Positions 1 to 10,590 of a stretch of DNA of 23,267 nucleotides are shown piece by piece. The DNA comes from Gnetum montanum (Eukaryota; Streptophyta; Gnetopsida; Gnetales; Gnetaceae): contig MNCI01033409.1 in the NCBI GenBank assembly GCA_015680685.1, positions 466,967 to 490,233 of the forward strand, given 5' to 3'. A program made the translations under genes and the position numbers. A model generated the notes under the pieces. The model saw only the letters and a program-made list of their open reading frames with translations, was not told the origin of the DNA and searched no databases. Position 1 is the first letter of the stretch, and every line of letters begins with the position of its first letter.

Positions 1-581
1 ATTATTATTATTTTAAAAAAATTCAAAATTTTAGGGTTATAAATAAACTTGGAATTTTTGTTTGCCATATCGAACCCCTACCCTATCATTAGTTGAACCA
101 CCACATCAACCATTGAGGCAAGGTGGATTAAAATAATAATAATCAATAAATTTTTTTTTAAAAAAGGCCCTTTGGTAAGGCTACAATTAGCCCTGCTACT
201 AGTCGTAGCTAATGGCAATCAAGGGTTGACCCCAAGAGGTTGCTAAAAGTAGCCATGTACCACATATTACCTGTTGTCCCCTAGCCCATGCACCAATTCC
301 TAGCCTCACGCCATTGCGCCAACACCATCGGTTGCTTGTCATTGCTGCTCCACCGTTAGCTACATCGCCATTGCCACCACTACTCTGTGCACATCACCTA
401 CTATGACTATTACTTATCATCAGGCTTCCCTATAACTACAACTACAACTACCACTCTTGAAACCCACATTGTTTTCCTACTTGCTATTTTCATCATAGAA
501 ATCCTCATCACATTTTTTGCAACCATCATTGACTGCACCATTGTTACCTATTAGCGTTATGGATCATTGCCTCCCAAGCTG

Positions 582-740
582 CTGAAAATTGCCTCTCACA
601 CCATCAAAAACCACCTCCAACACTACTGAAAATTACCTCTCATTCTGCCAAAAATTACCTCCAAAACTACCGAAAACCACCTCTAGCATTGCCAAAAACT
701 ACCTCTTCGAACACCACCAAAAACTGCCTCTCTACCATGG
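582..740 (+). repeat. 22-bp minisatellite, about 7 degenerate units
   Basis: Units begin at 582, 604, 626, 648, 670, 692 and 717. The first five are exactly 22 bp, the sixth is about 25 bp and the last about 24 bp. The shared core is approximately C-C-A/G-A-A-A-A-Y-Y-A/G-C-C-T-C-Y. Units differ mostly by transitions. The period is not a multiple of three, so the repeat is unlikely to have arisen as a coding repeat. Confidence 0.85.
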
Positions 741-1068
741 AAGCCTAGTGATGAACTATGTGTGGGGCCTAAGATGGGCCATGTAGGTATAGTCAAGGAT
801 CATGTTGGCCCATAGAAAGGCCAAAAAAACCATGAAAATGGGTTGCACATCTCAAGAGGCCCTTTAAAAAATGGCCATCTCACCCAGCTCTGCCTTTGCT
901 AACCCTACACTGCCACCATTGCCACCTCCAGATGTGCCCACCCTGGCTACTGACATCACCCACTAGCCATTGAGGCCACTATTGAAGAATCATCATGGTT
1001 GTTCTTACCATTGGAATGAAATGAAAAATTCTCCGTTATATGATGAAAAATTTTCAATTGCCCATGAA

Positions 1069-1123
1069 TTGACAAAAAATTTGAAATTTCCATCAATTAA
1101 CAAAAAATTTCAAATTTTCATCG
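1069..1123 (+). repeat. Two-copy 28-bp AT-rich tandem repeat
   Basis: 1069-1096 and 1097-1123 are adjacent near-copies of a TTRACAAAAAATTTSAAATTT-type unit ending in CATCA or CATCG. A weaker third relative may lie just upstream (about 1042-1068). Confidence 0.6.
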
Positions 1124-1802
1124 TTGAACTATTAGTTTAAATTAGGAACTTGCAAAAATAATTTTGAAAAGTGTTTGGCACCATAGTAACCACAAGAATA
1201 AAAATTTAGTAATTAAGTGCACATACCTTGAAGTAGAACTGGGATGGGTGACCTCTTAGGAAGTCTTATTTTTCACGCCAAAGGTCCTAGACTCCAGAAG
1301 CCATAACTCTTGATTTTGAAAGCCTTTTTTGGTGAAAAAATAATCATTTCCTATAGTTTTCAACCTTATAGACAAAATGGTGAAGGTAGATCCATCTCGA
1401 GAAACCCCAAAAATTAGTTTTTGCTCCTTGCTTGATATAGTGCCTTGAGAACCTCAAAAATTTAATTTTGGCATCACTCAAGCATACGATGTCAATTTTC
1501 AACATATGAATAGTAATTTTCAATATTTTTCACCCTTTTGAACTCAATGGTGAGGTCAGATTTATCATTTGGACACCCAATAATTCATTGATATCATAAA
1601 TTCAACCTTTTGGGCTTTAAGATTTAGTGCATAACCCTTAAAGATAGTCTTAAGATCATTATGGCATGTCAGTAATTACACTATTAGAGTCAGTGTTCTT
1701 AAGAGGGGTTGAAAGGTCATTAAGAATTAGATATATAATATATTACTAGAATTATATGATGTCATTAAATATTATTAAAATTAGATAATGTAATTATAAA
1801 AT

Positions 1803-1920
1803 TAGATTAGTTGAAGAATCAGTTAATGTATCAGTATTAGTTGATTATCAGTTAATGAATTAATCGAGGTATTAGTTAAAGATTAGTTGATGTAGTAGTT
1901 GTAGAATTAGTTGAAGGAAT
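1803..1920 (+). repeat. Degenerate TTAGTTGA-rich tract
   Basis: The octamer TTAGTTGA or close variants recur about five times, interspersed with TCAGTTAATG-like pieces. This looks like a decayed simple repeat. It ends shortly before the CCR4-like pseudogene. Confidence 0.5.
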
Positions 1921-1993
1921 AGAGCAATCTTCAACCATTAAGAAAATTGTATATTAGTCCATCCTACAATAAAAAAAAGAGGCAAAAAACAAC

Positions 1994-3160
1994 ATGGAGA
2001 CTCAAAATCTCATTTTGATAATGAGTATGATACTCATGAAAAGAAATGATCTAGACAAAAATCTAAGAATGAGAATGAAAGTTGCAACATCCAACATGCT
2101 TGTAAGATCCTTAGTTAGTGAGAAACAACATCCGCTATGTCCATCATGGGCTTTAGATTGGCATGAATATTGATACCCATGTATTTTAGTAGAGTTAAAA
2201 CATTTGGATGCTGATGTCATGTGCCTACAAGAAGTCTTGCCAAGGGAATTTCTATACCAATTCCAACTAGGCTTGGAAAAAGTGGGATATAGAGGTATTT
2301 ATCATCAAAAAGGTTCTTATAAAAGTTCTTCTTTTGAGCCATATAGATTAGCATATTGTAGAAATCACAACATGAATGTTTGTGTGATCTTTTATAAAGA
2401 AGCCAAGTTTGAATTGGTACAAAATTTGGATGGAGTTTAGAAAACATATTTTTGAAATTTTAAAACTTCAAGAGATGGACAAGAAGGAACAGTTAAGATT
2501 TCAGAAAAATCACGTAGCCCTAATAGTGATTCTAAAAGTTTATCTATCAAGAAGATGTGTATGTGTGGTTAACACACATTTGATTGCCAAACCAACATGT
2601 TCCAGTGTCAAACTATGTCAAGAAGCATATTTGATTAAGAAAATAGAAGAAATTTTGAAGAATAAGTTATTACTGAGTTATATCGATTCAGTTCCATTTA
2701 TTCTTTATGGAGACTTCAATGCAAAAGTTGGAAGTAGTGTTTATCAATTCTTAAAATATGGATCTATAAAAAAATATTTGGAAGATGAACTTGACTTGTA
2801 GAAGAAGTTTCATCAATTTAGCATGAAATTCCATTAGCCAGTGCATATTCTACTTATTTTGAATCTTCAGTAGATAAATCAGATTCTAGAATTTAGGAAC
2901 AAATGATGTTGATGGATAACACTCATTAAGAACCATAGTTTACCAATTACTCTATAATGATTAATGAAGATGGGTCAACAATATTCTTCATTGAAACTTT
3001 GGATTATATTTGGTATGATGCCCAATTCTTTCAAGTTACTAGGTTACTAGAATTAATTTCTAAAGAAGAAGTTGAGAAGAAATCAAGATCAAGCCTTGCA
3101 ATCCCAAACAAGACCATCTAAGAAGATACCACTTACTGTAGAATTACAATTACTCCCATT
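1994..3160 (+). pseudogene. CCR4/nocturnin-type deadenylase (EEP-fold nuclease) pseudogene
   Basis: Seen: in frame 2 from an ATG at 1994, landmarks include PSWALDW (about 2140), then after a TGA at about 2168 LDADVMCLQEV (2204-2236, with the Mg-binding Glu) and GIYHQKG. A TAG near 2438 and a frame change lead to frame 3 at 2409-2801 with VVNTHL (about 2562) and YGDFN (about 2706). Further stops follow, then FTNYS and TLDYIWYD (about 2996-3019). The usual terminal SDH...PL motif has become SKKIPL near 3120, so the catalytic Asp-His pair is gone. Known: these motifs in this order define the endonuclease/exonuclease/phosphatase domain of CCR4-family poly(A) nucleases, which shorten mRNA tails. 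Inferred: about 1.17 kb of continuous homology without visible introns suggests a processed copy, but no clear poly(A) tail or target-site duplication is visible. AATAAA-like motifs occur at about 3278-3295. A related EEP enzyme such as angel/nocturnin is possible. Confidence 0.85.
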
Positions 3161-3610
3161 AGTTCATAAGGTTGATCAAGATCAAGAAGTATCTCACACC
3201 TACTTTTATTTGATTGATCTTATTATTTTATTCATTATTCAATTTATATTTCAATTAGATAAGTAAAATATCTATGATAATAAAAATATGGAATAAAAAA
3301 CTTGCCTTGCCTTCACTTGGGTAACCAAATCCAAGTTGCACTTTGTGTGATCCTAGTTAGGATTGGTGATTGGTGGTTGATAAATCTTTAATTCATATTT
3401 TGTCATTTTCTTAGAAAATGAAGTAAATATCAAGAAAGTAATATTTAATTATATATATAATTTTTCTCACATACATCTTATTTGCAAAATAAGCAAGAAA
3501 CAACTTCAAGTTCAAAGAAGAAATCAAATTATTGGAGCACAGGATCATGAAAAAAGGCATTGGAGCTGGAAAAAGATAGAGAAAATGGACTTGTTCAAGG
3601 AAGAACAAAA
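3161..3610. other. Non-coding spacer, nothing recognised
   Basis: This is AT-rich DNA between the deadenylase pseudogene and the candidate polypurine tract. The short open frames (3072-3266 tail; 3411-3608 minus) show no recognisable motif. The segment may be the 3' untranslated part of the retroelement whose LTR seems to start at 3627. Confidence 0.4.
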
Positions 3611-3626
3611 CCTAAGGGGGCTATAT
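3611..3626 (+). other. Candidate polypurine tract of a second LTR element
   Basis: CCTAAGGGGGCTATAT lies directly before TGTCACATCCCC. A G-run followed within a few bases by a TGTCACA-type LTR start is a common junction in plant Ty3/gypsy elements. Only this one junction is visible, so the call is tentative. Confidence 0.4.
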
Positions 3627-4192
3627 TGTCACATCCCCATTCCCAAATGATGCTTCTTCCTAATGAAGATGGTATCTCTTCATAACAATTGTTATTGTTA
3701 TCTTAACATGACTCAAAATTGTAGTTGTAATTGAGACTCGAAAGGGCATGTTGTAATAACATATGTGTCTCTTAAGGTAACCTTTGTGGATTTGACCTAA
3801 GGAATTTATACCCAAGGTTAGAGGTCATGCCAGCATGGAGTGGCAAAGTCGGTAGGGACAAGTCATAGGAAGTTGGGTGAAGTGGGATAGGAAGTGGACT
3901 GGCCATCCCTTCTGGTCGAGTTATAGGCCTAATTGTGGTGGTAGTGTTGGATTGCCTCTAAGGGATAGATGCCAAAGGAAGAAAACCCCATGGAACAATC
4001 TTGGAGCACAATCTAGGTATGCTATTCCATATCAATAAAATATTCTTTTATTTCTTTTTCTGCATTTTTCCTATTATTTCCTTTATACATAATGTTGAAT
4101 ATCACATATATTTCACATTTGGTGTATTTTCTTCATATGCATAATGTCTAATATATCATATATTTGATGTTTACCATGACATATAGGGACAG
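3627..4192 (+). mobile_element. Candidate truncated 3' LTR of an unrelated retrotransposon
   Basis: The segment starts TGTCACATCCCC right after a G-rich tract. It contains an AATAAA-type signal (about 4035) followed by a T-rich stretch, and ends abruptly where the Tat-like LTR homology begins (about 4193). No second copy is in the window, so the LTR identity rests on the start motif alone. The right end is probably truncated by the neighbouring element. Confidence 0.4.
4086..4172 (+). repeat. Diverged 35-bp direct repeat
   Basis: 4086-4120 and 4138-4172 are alignable copies with about 8 mismatches by hand count, built around CATAATGT...CATATATTT. They lie in the AT-rich right part of the candidate LTR fragment. 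Confidence 0.5.
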
Positions 4193-6092
4193 GATGGCAC
4201 AACAAGTCTCATCAAGGGTTTCATGCATCCTTGATAGTGAAAAACCTGATATTATAAATCAAAAACCTACTTCTACTCCATACACATCAATTGATCTCCA
4301 TCGTGAAAGCAGAACCTTGCTATTATCCTCATCCATCGATGATGTCATAGATACATTTTGAACCATGATAAAAGAAAACAATTGAACCAGAATGATCATG
4401 AAATTAACAGGTAAGGAATGAGTGACAATAGTGATGTTATGAATCTAATAGCTACAATTAGAGATTAACGCTTGGCACGATTGATTTAGGTTTCCATTAG
4501 TAGAAACATTGGATTTTAAACTTTGGCAAAGTTAAAAATGATAATGGTATATTATCGAGAGTGAGAAGTATGCAACTATTATTAATAGATAAATTAATTT
4601 TCTACTTCAAAGTTGTATATTATTTTATTCTCTAACCTAGTTAATGTAGTTAGCCCTTGGTCATGCACTGATTAAATAATTATATCATTTGAAAATTTGT
4701 ATGTCATGAGAAGTTATTGATGGATGGTATACTTTCCAACTATGGCATATATTTCTCAAATTTTTATAACTTCCCATGGTAATCTCCATGATATTTGTAC
4801 TAAAGATACACTTGGCCATCATAACTTAAATTTCTAATAACTTCCTTTGGAAGTTATAACTTCTATGGTGGTTATAAATCAATCCCTTAGATATTTGTAA
4901 ACCACCTCAACTTTTCATAATGATTGTAACTACCCTAAAGTCACTATAAAATGAGCTTTAATGGTGGACATTAAGGAGAGAGGTTTTTTGGGAAGAAGAA
5001 ATTTGAAGATTGCTTGTAAGATGGTTTGCTAAAGACATCATTTTGGCCACTTTACTTTAGTCTTGTGAGTTTATTATTTCCTACTTTGTTTTAGTTTCTT
5101 AGCTAGTGGTTTAGGTAGTATCATGCTTGCCATTTAAATTTGGGATTTTTAAATTGCTTTTATAGTTCTTTGTTGCGTGATAGTAGACTCTTATTAAGAT
5201 TTTCCATAGAAGAGCTCATGTTGGGAAGCCTCAAGAGTAATTTAATAGAGAACTTTATTATTATGTAATGTTTAAGGTTGCTATTAGGATTGCTATAAGA
5301 GAGCCTTTGCTATAGATAAGCCATTTGAGCAATTCAATAGTCTAGAGGGTTCAAAAAATCTTTGGTATTTTGATAGGACTAAAATAAATTTTTGGTTTTT
5401 TAAAATATATTCCTTTGGTATTTCAATCAAAAATTGTTAAATATTTGAAAGCTTTATTGTATGAAATCATTGACAACTATTATCTAGCCAAAATAGAGAC
5501 TCATACATGGTGTTTTACGTAGCAATTTTTGGTAGTATAGTAGGATTGTCTTTAAGAAATTACTTGTTTGAGCCTAGAAAATTTGAACAATTCATAGATA
5601 TTAAATTAGGGATAACTTTATTGTGAAGTGTTTTCTCATATTAATTTACCTTGCTTAAATATTTAAGATTTTTACACAAATATGCTTTCTTTTTTTCTCT
5701 TTCCATTGAATCTTGCTTTATTTCTAGTTTTCTTGTGGAACTTTCTCTCTCTAGGAGAAATTAAAAGTAGATTGATAGAGTTTATTCAATGTTGTTTGCA
5801 AAATTTTATTTGTTACAAGTAGGTATTATAAGGACCGTAAAGACTAAGTAGTTGAACAAAATACAAATCTCCAACAACTCATAGTATTTTACAAAGTTAA
5901 CTGAATCTCTTTCATGATAGCCAATTACAATTTTATATGCAACCCAAACATTCACAATAACAAACACATACTCATGTTTAATTACTAGGTCTGTTTGAAG
6001 GTATCTAGGCCTTGGTGTTGCCAGATACCAGCAAGCACCTAAATCATATTCAAGGCACTCATTGGCGATCGTGTCCCAAATGGTTTCCAAAA
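4193..6092 (+). repeat. 5' LTR (copy A), left end missing
   Basis: This region aligns without major gaps to 13741-15628. Homology begins near CAAGTCTCATCAAG (about 4203) and ends at CCCAAATGGT plus eight bases (6092), followed 7 bp later by the primer-binding site. The terminal CAACA seen in copies B and C has decayed to CAAAA. If the right LTR starts at 12910, this copy has lost its first 0.8 kb or so. Alternatively the LTR proper begins at the TGTCATGAG at 4702, and 4193-4701 is internal 3' sequence carried by a tandem element. Confidence 0.8.
4945..4951 (+). promoter_or_regulatory. LTR TATA box, copy A
   Basis: TATAAAA is embedded in GTAACTACCCTAAAGTCAC-TATAAAA. The same block is retained in the other two LTR copies (14478 and 19003), where flanking sequence has drifted more. 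It is the likely core promoter for transcripts starting about 30 bp downstream. Confidence 0.65.
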
Positions 6093-6099
6093 ATTCTTT

Positions 6100-6112
6100 T
6101 GGCATTAGAAGA
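6100..6112 (+). other. Primer-binding-site-like sequence
   Basis: TGGCATTAGAAGA starts 7 bp after the LTR end. It resembles TGGTATCAGAGC, the common plant primer-binding site complementary to the 3' end of initiator tRNA-Met. Differences are mainly transitions. Its position supports plus-strand orientation and the LTR boundary. Confidence 0.6.
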
Positions 6113-6430
6113 AGGGTTGAAAATTATCCTCTAAGTTCATAACACTAATACTCCTAGCATACCAATAATTATTTGTTACTATAAAGGCTTAAGAAATTAG
6201 ATTCTATTTTCAATTCAAGACCAACAAGATTGATAGTTTGGAAGGTTTCAAAGATTCAAAGGAAGTTCTTGATTATAAGACTAATTCTTCATTAGAAGAA
6301 GAATAAAAGAAGTTTTTTGAGTTTGGAACAAGTAGTGGATTAAAGACTAGAAGGTTGAGAAGATCATCCCTTCTATCTGGTTTATTAATTTATAAGAGAA
6401 GATCTAAGTATAAGAGTTCAACATTGGCAA
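6113..6430 (+). other. Untranslated leader before gag
   Basis: No gene motif is visible. The segment reads as a decayed leader between the primer-binding site and the first recognisable gag residues. Confidence 0.5.
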
Positions 6431-6442
6431 AGAGTCACACCT

Positions 6443-7756
6443 TTGGGATTTCAAAACTACATTGATATTCTTAAGGTAGTTTATAAATATTTGCTTGAGC
6501 CTTTTATTCCTAGAAAAACTTACTTACCTAAAGAATATATTCACATGTTTGAGTTAGCTTTATCTCATGCAAACGTTCAACACCAAGATCAAGCCTGTAG
6601 ATTATTTATAGCAAATCTAAAGGATATGGCTCAAATTTGGTATTCAAACTTGCCAAGAAATAGTATCACAAGTTGGGATGATATGAGAAGTCTTTTCTTA
6701 GCCCAGTTTGGTGATCAATTAGATTAGCAACAATTGTATTGTGGGCTAATACAAGCTAAGCAAGGAGTCAAAGAATTAATTAAATATTTTGACATTAAAT
6801 TTCAAGAAATTTGTGGGCTCTTTCAAAGACAATATAGACCATCAGATGAAATGCTCAGAGAAACTTATCTTAAGGCTATCAACCCCAATATTTCAATTTG
6901 GTTAAGGAGAACTCTAAAGTTAACTACACTAAATGACTACTTTAGTAAAGCTATACAGTTAAAAAAATAGTTGAACTTGAATCATGAAGAGATTGTTACA
7001 ACTCAAAAGTGAGAAGAAAAAGTTATGATTCCTATGTAAGATTTTGCTCAATTTAAAGCTTTACTAGGTCCATCTCATATTAAGGTAGAGCAAGAAACTG
7101 AAAGAAGAAAATCTAAAAAGGGATAATTAATGCATGATATGTCCAAAAAAATAGTGAAACTAGAAAAAGCCTTGGCAAGAGTTAATATCAAGGAGGAAAA
7201 GAAAAATAGAAAACATAAATATCAAGGCACTAAGTTAGTAGAAGATGAGGATGATAGTCATCTTGTTATGTCCAACTTCCTTAATATTGAATATGATAAT
7301 GAGCTATCTAGTCTTCATTATGCAAGCAAATCTTCTAATTCTAGGTCTAGCGATACTTCTTCTCTATCAAGTTCTTAAGAAGATATATCTTCAAATGAGG
7401 AGTGTATTAACAATGAAGGAAATGGATATAATCTGAGATCAAAAGAAAGACTAACTACTTCTAGACCTTCAAACATCATTACTGATCCATCTACTAAGAG
7501 AAAGGCTTTTGAGCCAAGTAGAAGAGAGAAAAATAAGAATAAAGAATATCAAGTAAAACAAAGTACTCCAAATCAATCTTTCAATAAATGGATAAAGCAA
7601 CCAAGCTTTATTGGAGATGGAGAATATGATTTGATTGAAGAACTTAAACGTGTCAGGGCCAATATTAGCATATATCAATTACTACAAATAGGAGATCAAC
7701 AAAGAAAGGCTTTAGAGTTTATTAAAGGAAAAAGAAGGTTAGAGAATCAAAGTTAA
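6443..7756 (+). pseudogene. gag remnant of the Tat-like element
   Basis: Role: the structural polyprotein that packages element RNA in virus-like particles. Seen: one frame (frame 2) runs from 6443 to about 7756. It is interrupted by TAG at 6725, TAG at 6968 and further stops near 7010, 7036 and 7125. The first part shows a retrotransposon Gag core: FELAL..ANV, then RLFIANL, AQIWYSNLP, SWDDMRSLFLAQFG (about 6545-6715). The second part is lysine-rich, then acidic and serine-rich (about 7230-7390), and contains YNLRSKER (about 7427), a motif often seen near the gag-protease border. No CCHC zinc knuckle is evident. The start codon is uncertain because frame 2 is open slightly upstream of the first ATG. 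Confidence 0.8.
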
Positions 7757-8310
7757 GTCATGTGTCTAATAATGATGAAAAATCAAAGGCTAGCTATGAT
7801 TGTATTCTTAATAAAGAAGCTGCTCCTTTTCTTTTGACAATAAATTTAAAGGGTAAATATCTGCACAATTGTTTTGGTTGATTCTTGAGTCACATATACT
7901 ATAATGCTATTTTCTATATGCAAGAAACTTGGTTTGATTCCTGGAAAATCAAATAAAATGATTGTTCAAGTGGACAAGAGTATAGTGAAGATTATGGATT
8001 AGTTACCAAATGTTTTGAACCCCATGTCAAAAGTAGAGTAACTATTCAAGTAGCAGATATACTTGACTCACATAGTCTCTAATTGAGTAGAAGTTGGAGT
8101 AAAAATTTCTTGAGTTACATATCAATAGATTATTCACACATGTGACTACCTTGGAAAGGAAAACCAAATCAAATATACATGTATAGTGAACCTTTGATGA
8201 TTGATAATGTTACTTCAAATGGGAAAGGTAAAATTGTTGAAAAAATGGCTTTTGAAACCAAAATTTGTACACTCCAAGAAATTTATAGTTCCGAAAAGGA
8301 AGAATTTAAA
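7757..8310 (+). pseudogene. Aspartic protease and protease-RNase H linker remnant
   Basis: Role: cleaves the element polyprotein. Seen: about 7790-7865 reads LLTINLKGKYLHNC in one frame. The next segment, in frame 2, gives VLVDS followed by TGA (7886), where the DSG active-site triplet expects Gly. After it come YTIMLFSICKKLGLIPGK and VQVDKSIVKIM. Frame 1 then carries SRSWSKNFLSYISIDYSHM, a stop where Trp is expected, and LPWKGKPNQI (about 8089-8180). Known: an RDWS..L.GY..TDWSHLWLP.KG pattern follows the protease in many Tat polyproteins. Odd: two frame changes, and an active site broken by the GGA-like to TGA change. Confidence 0.75.
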
Positions 8311-8725
8311 GATGAGAATAAATGAAAATTGTACTTTGATGGATCATGTAATTCTAAAGGTGCAGGATATAGGATAGTTATAGTAACAAATGATTCACCA
8401 GAAATTCTAAAGGTATTTCATTTATCATTCCCTTGTACTAACAACAAGGCTAAATATGAAGCTTTATGTATTAGTGGTAGAATAACTTTGGAAAAAAAAA
8501 TCAAGGTAATCACTATAAAAGGAGATTTGAGTTTAGTTTGTGAACAAGTTAAAGGTAATTGCATAGTGAAAAGCTCATTTTTATGACCTTATAAACAACT
8601 GTTTGCAAAATGTTAGAACAATTTTAGCACTACCAAATAGAACATATAGTTAGAAAAAGTAATTATATAGTAGATGACTTAGCAAAAGTAGCTTTGACAT
8701 TAGACATGCAAAAGATAGAAGGATA
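8311..8725 (+). pseudogene. Archaeal-type RNase H domain (aRNH) upstream of RT
   Basis: Seen: after TGA at about 8323, frame 1 gives LYFDGSCNSKGAG (from about 8326), CTNNKAKYEAL (about 8434-8466), ITIKGDLSLVCEQVKG and a stop at about 8584. A frameshift moves the rest to frame 3: HIVRKSNYIVDDLAKVAL (about 8645-8698). Known: YFDG, (A)EYEAL, GDS and the final D-x-LA motif are the acidic catalytic positions of the second RNase H carried by Tat elements. Here GDS is GDL, and the other acidic residues remain. Context: the domain sits between protease and RT, whereas the textbook Tat order places it between the ordinary RNase H and integrase. I recall similar upstream placement in some plant polyproteins, but cannot check that here. 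Confidence 0.8.
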
Positions 8726-9965
8726 GGGGCATGTAATGATTAAAGAAGAACATCAACCATCAATACCATATAACATAAAACATTTTCAAGTATTTGAAGA
8801 TGATGATCAAGTATTTAAGTTCATGAGAAAAAAACATGAATTCAAAGGTCAAGTCATATCTAAGACAATGTCAAAATCTAAGGCAAATTTCATTCCTAAA
8901 AGGATAATTGATTATGAATATGAGTTTGTGAAAAATTTGTTTACCAGAAAAGATATACAAAATCCTTATGATCAAGCTCTCAAAGAAGTAAATCTTGGAT
9001 CTAATGAGATGCCAAAGATGTTAAATATCATAAAGGAAAAGAATTCAGTTTTCAAGCAAAACTTGTTATCACTCCTAGAAAATAATTTGGACAATTTTGA
9101 TTGGTCTTATGATGATCTTAAAGCTTTTAGATAAAATGTGATGACACATAAAATTCCTTTAATAGAAGGTTGTAAAATTGTTAAGAAAAAACAAAGGAAA
9201 TTTAATCCATCATTTGAACCAACTATGGAAGCCAAGATCAAGAAGTTATTACAAGCCCGAATCACATATCCAATCTAATATTCGACATGGCTTGCTAACC
9301 TTGTTCCAGTAAGACAGAAAAATGGTAACATTAGGCTTTGTATAGACTTAAAGAATTTGAATGAAGCATTGGAGGATAAGTATCCACTTCCTAGAGTTGA
9401 TGATATGTTGATCAAAGTATCAAGTTCTCAAGTATATTCTTTGTTAGATGGTTTTTTAGGCTACAATTATATCATGATAGATAAAAATGATAGATATAAA
9501 ACAACATTTTTCACCAAATGAGGAACTTTTTCTTACCAAAGAATGTCATTTGGATTGTCAAATGTTGGAGCTATTTTTCAAAGAGCAATGAATTTAGCCT
9601 TTAAGGGTTTAATAGGTAAATTTGTTATGGTTTATTTGGATGATATTGCCATATTATCAAAAAGAAAGTAAGATAATATTGGTTATATTCAACAATTTTT
9701 TGATAGATGTCATGAGTATGGTATTTCATTAAACTTTAAGAAGTGTATCTTTGGAGTTAAATTTGGGAGTTTACTAGGCCATGTGATATGTCAAGAAGGA
9801 ATTACTATAGATAATTCTCAAGTCCAAGTATTAGAGAATATTGAGCATCCTACAAGTAAAAAATCCCTTAGATCTTTCTTTGGAAAGATAAATTTCATTA
9901 AGAAATTTATCCCTAGATTCACAAAAATTACTAAACCTTTGATACATATGCTAAAGAAAGACTTC
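8726..9965 (+). pseudogene. Linker and reverse transcriptase remnant
   Basis: Role: copies element RNA into DNA. Seen: frame 3 runs on from the aRNH tail. HFQVFEDDDQVFKFM (about 8779) and NLDNFDWSYDDLKAF (about 9082) form the usual linker before RT; after TAA at 9132, RT proper begins with HKIPL. Motifs in order: LARLVPV-like LANLVPV (about 9294), NIRLCIDLKNLNEA, DKYPLPRVDDML, SLLDGFLGYNYI, TTFFTK-TGA-GTFSYQRMSFGL (TGA 9519 replaces the Trp usual here), AIFQRAM, VYLDDIAILS (YLDD at 9633-9644) and LLGHVICQEGI (about 9771). Stops at 9132, 9276, 9519 and 9669 interrupt an otherwise well-aligned domain. The catalytic YLDD is intact, unlike the minus-strand RT at 20.8-21.4 kb. Confidence 0.92.
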
Positions 9966-10590
9966 TAATTATAGAAAACACCAGCATCGGAGAAAGCTTT
10001 AGCAGAAATTAAAAGGGCCATTCAAGAGGCTCCATATTTGATAAAACCTAAATTAAAGGAAGATTTTTGGTTATATGCTTTTGCTTCTAATGATTCCATT
10101 GCTACTATCTTAACTTAGAAGAACAAAGGTTAAGATGAACTAATTGGATTTTTTGGGTATTAGTTGAAAGGTTCTAAACTAAATTATTTAAACTTGCAAA
10201 AATAGGCATTTGCAGTCATTAAAGCACTTCAGCATTGTAAATATTATATGGAAAGTTCATTAGTTCATATTATGCTAATCAAACCTATAGTCAAACAATT
10301 CTTAGCACAAAATGAAATTGGATTGAAAAGAGGAAAGTGGCTTATAAAGCTCCAAGGTTTCAAATTTTCATTGGAAATATGCAAAATGATAAAGGGAATG
10401 AGATCAGCTAAGTTAATGGGTAGAGAAAATGAAGTATCTACTCTTGATACTCATGAAGGAAATTAGTATGAGGACATTTTAAAGTTCTTTAGTATAAGGA
10501 AAGTTCCAAATAATTTAATTGCAATTCAAAAAAGAGCCTTCATCAAGAAAGCACGTAAATTTGTGGTTAGAGATATATTATACAAAAAAA
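9966..10590 (+). pseudogene. Ty3-type RNase H domain remnant
   Basis: Role: removes the RNA strand after reverse transcription. Seen: frame 3 continues from RT with TPASEKALAEIKRAIQEAP, LYAFASNDSIATIL (about 10074), IGFFGY-stop-LKGSKLNY, AFAVIKALQHCKYYM (about 10206) and RGKWLIKLQGFKFSLEI. Stops lie at 9966, 9972, 10116, 10131, 10161, 10203 and 10464, and most are TAG at places where relatives have Gln or Trp. The first catalytic Asp of the family appears replaced in the FASND segment. The end of the domain runs directly into the integrase N-terminus, with no second RNase H between, consistent with the aRNH lying upstream. Confidence 0.82.

Larger units (their letters stand above)
1..1990. 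other. Non-coding left flank with low-complexity DNA
   Basis: No gene is supported here. About 280-560 is rich in CCA/CCACTA-like triplets, and 840-970 is similarly C-rich. The rest is AT-rich. A 65-codon open frame (589-786) exists only because the 22-bp minisatellite beneath it happens to lack stops. Its residues (K, L, P, T) mirror the repeat and match no family I know. Nothing ties the region to the neighbouring CCR4-like pseudogene. Confidence 0.6.

Noticed and set aside
582-740. Possible CRISPR array
   Set aside because: Units are contiguous without spacers, are degenerate and lie in plant-type DNA.
589-786. 65-codon plus-strand open frame rich in K, L, P and T
   Set aside because: It lies on the 22-bp minisatellite, whose period is not a multiple of three. 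There is no family motif, and the open frame follows from base composition.
2002-2447. Minus-strand open frames over the CCR4-like region
   Set aside because: They are antisense shadows of a clearly homologous plus-strand pseudogene and show no independent motif.
5806-6105. 99-codon minus-strand frame at the end of LTR copy A
   Set aside because: The frame overlaps the LTR end and primer-binding site. I saw no domain, and it is best explained as chance.
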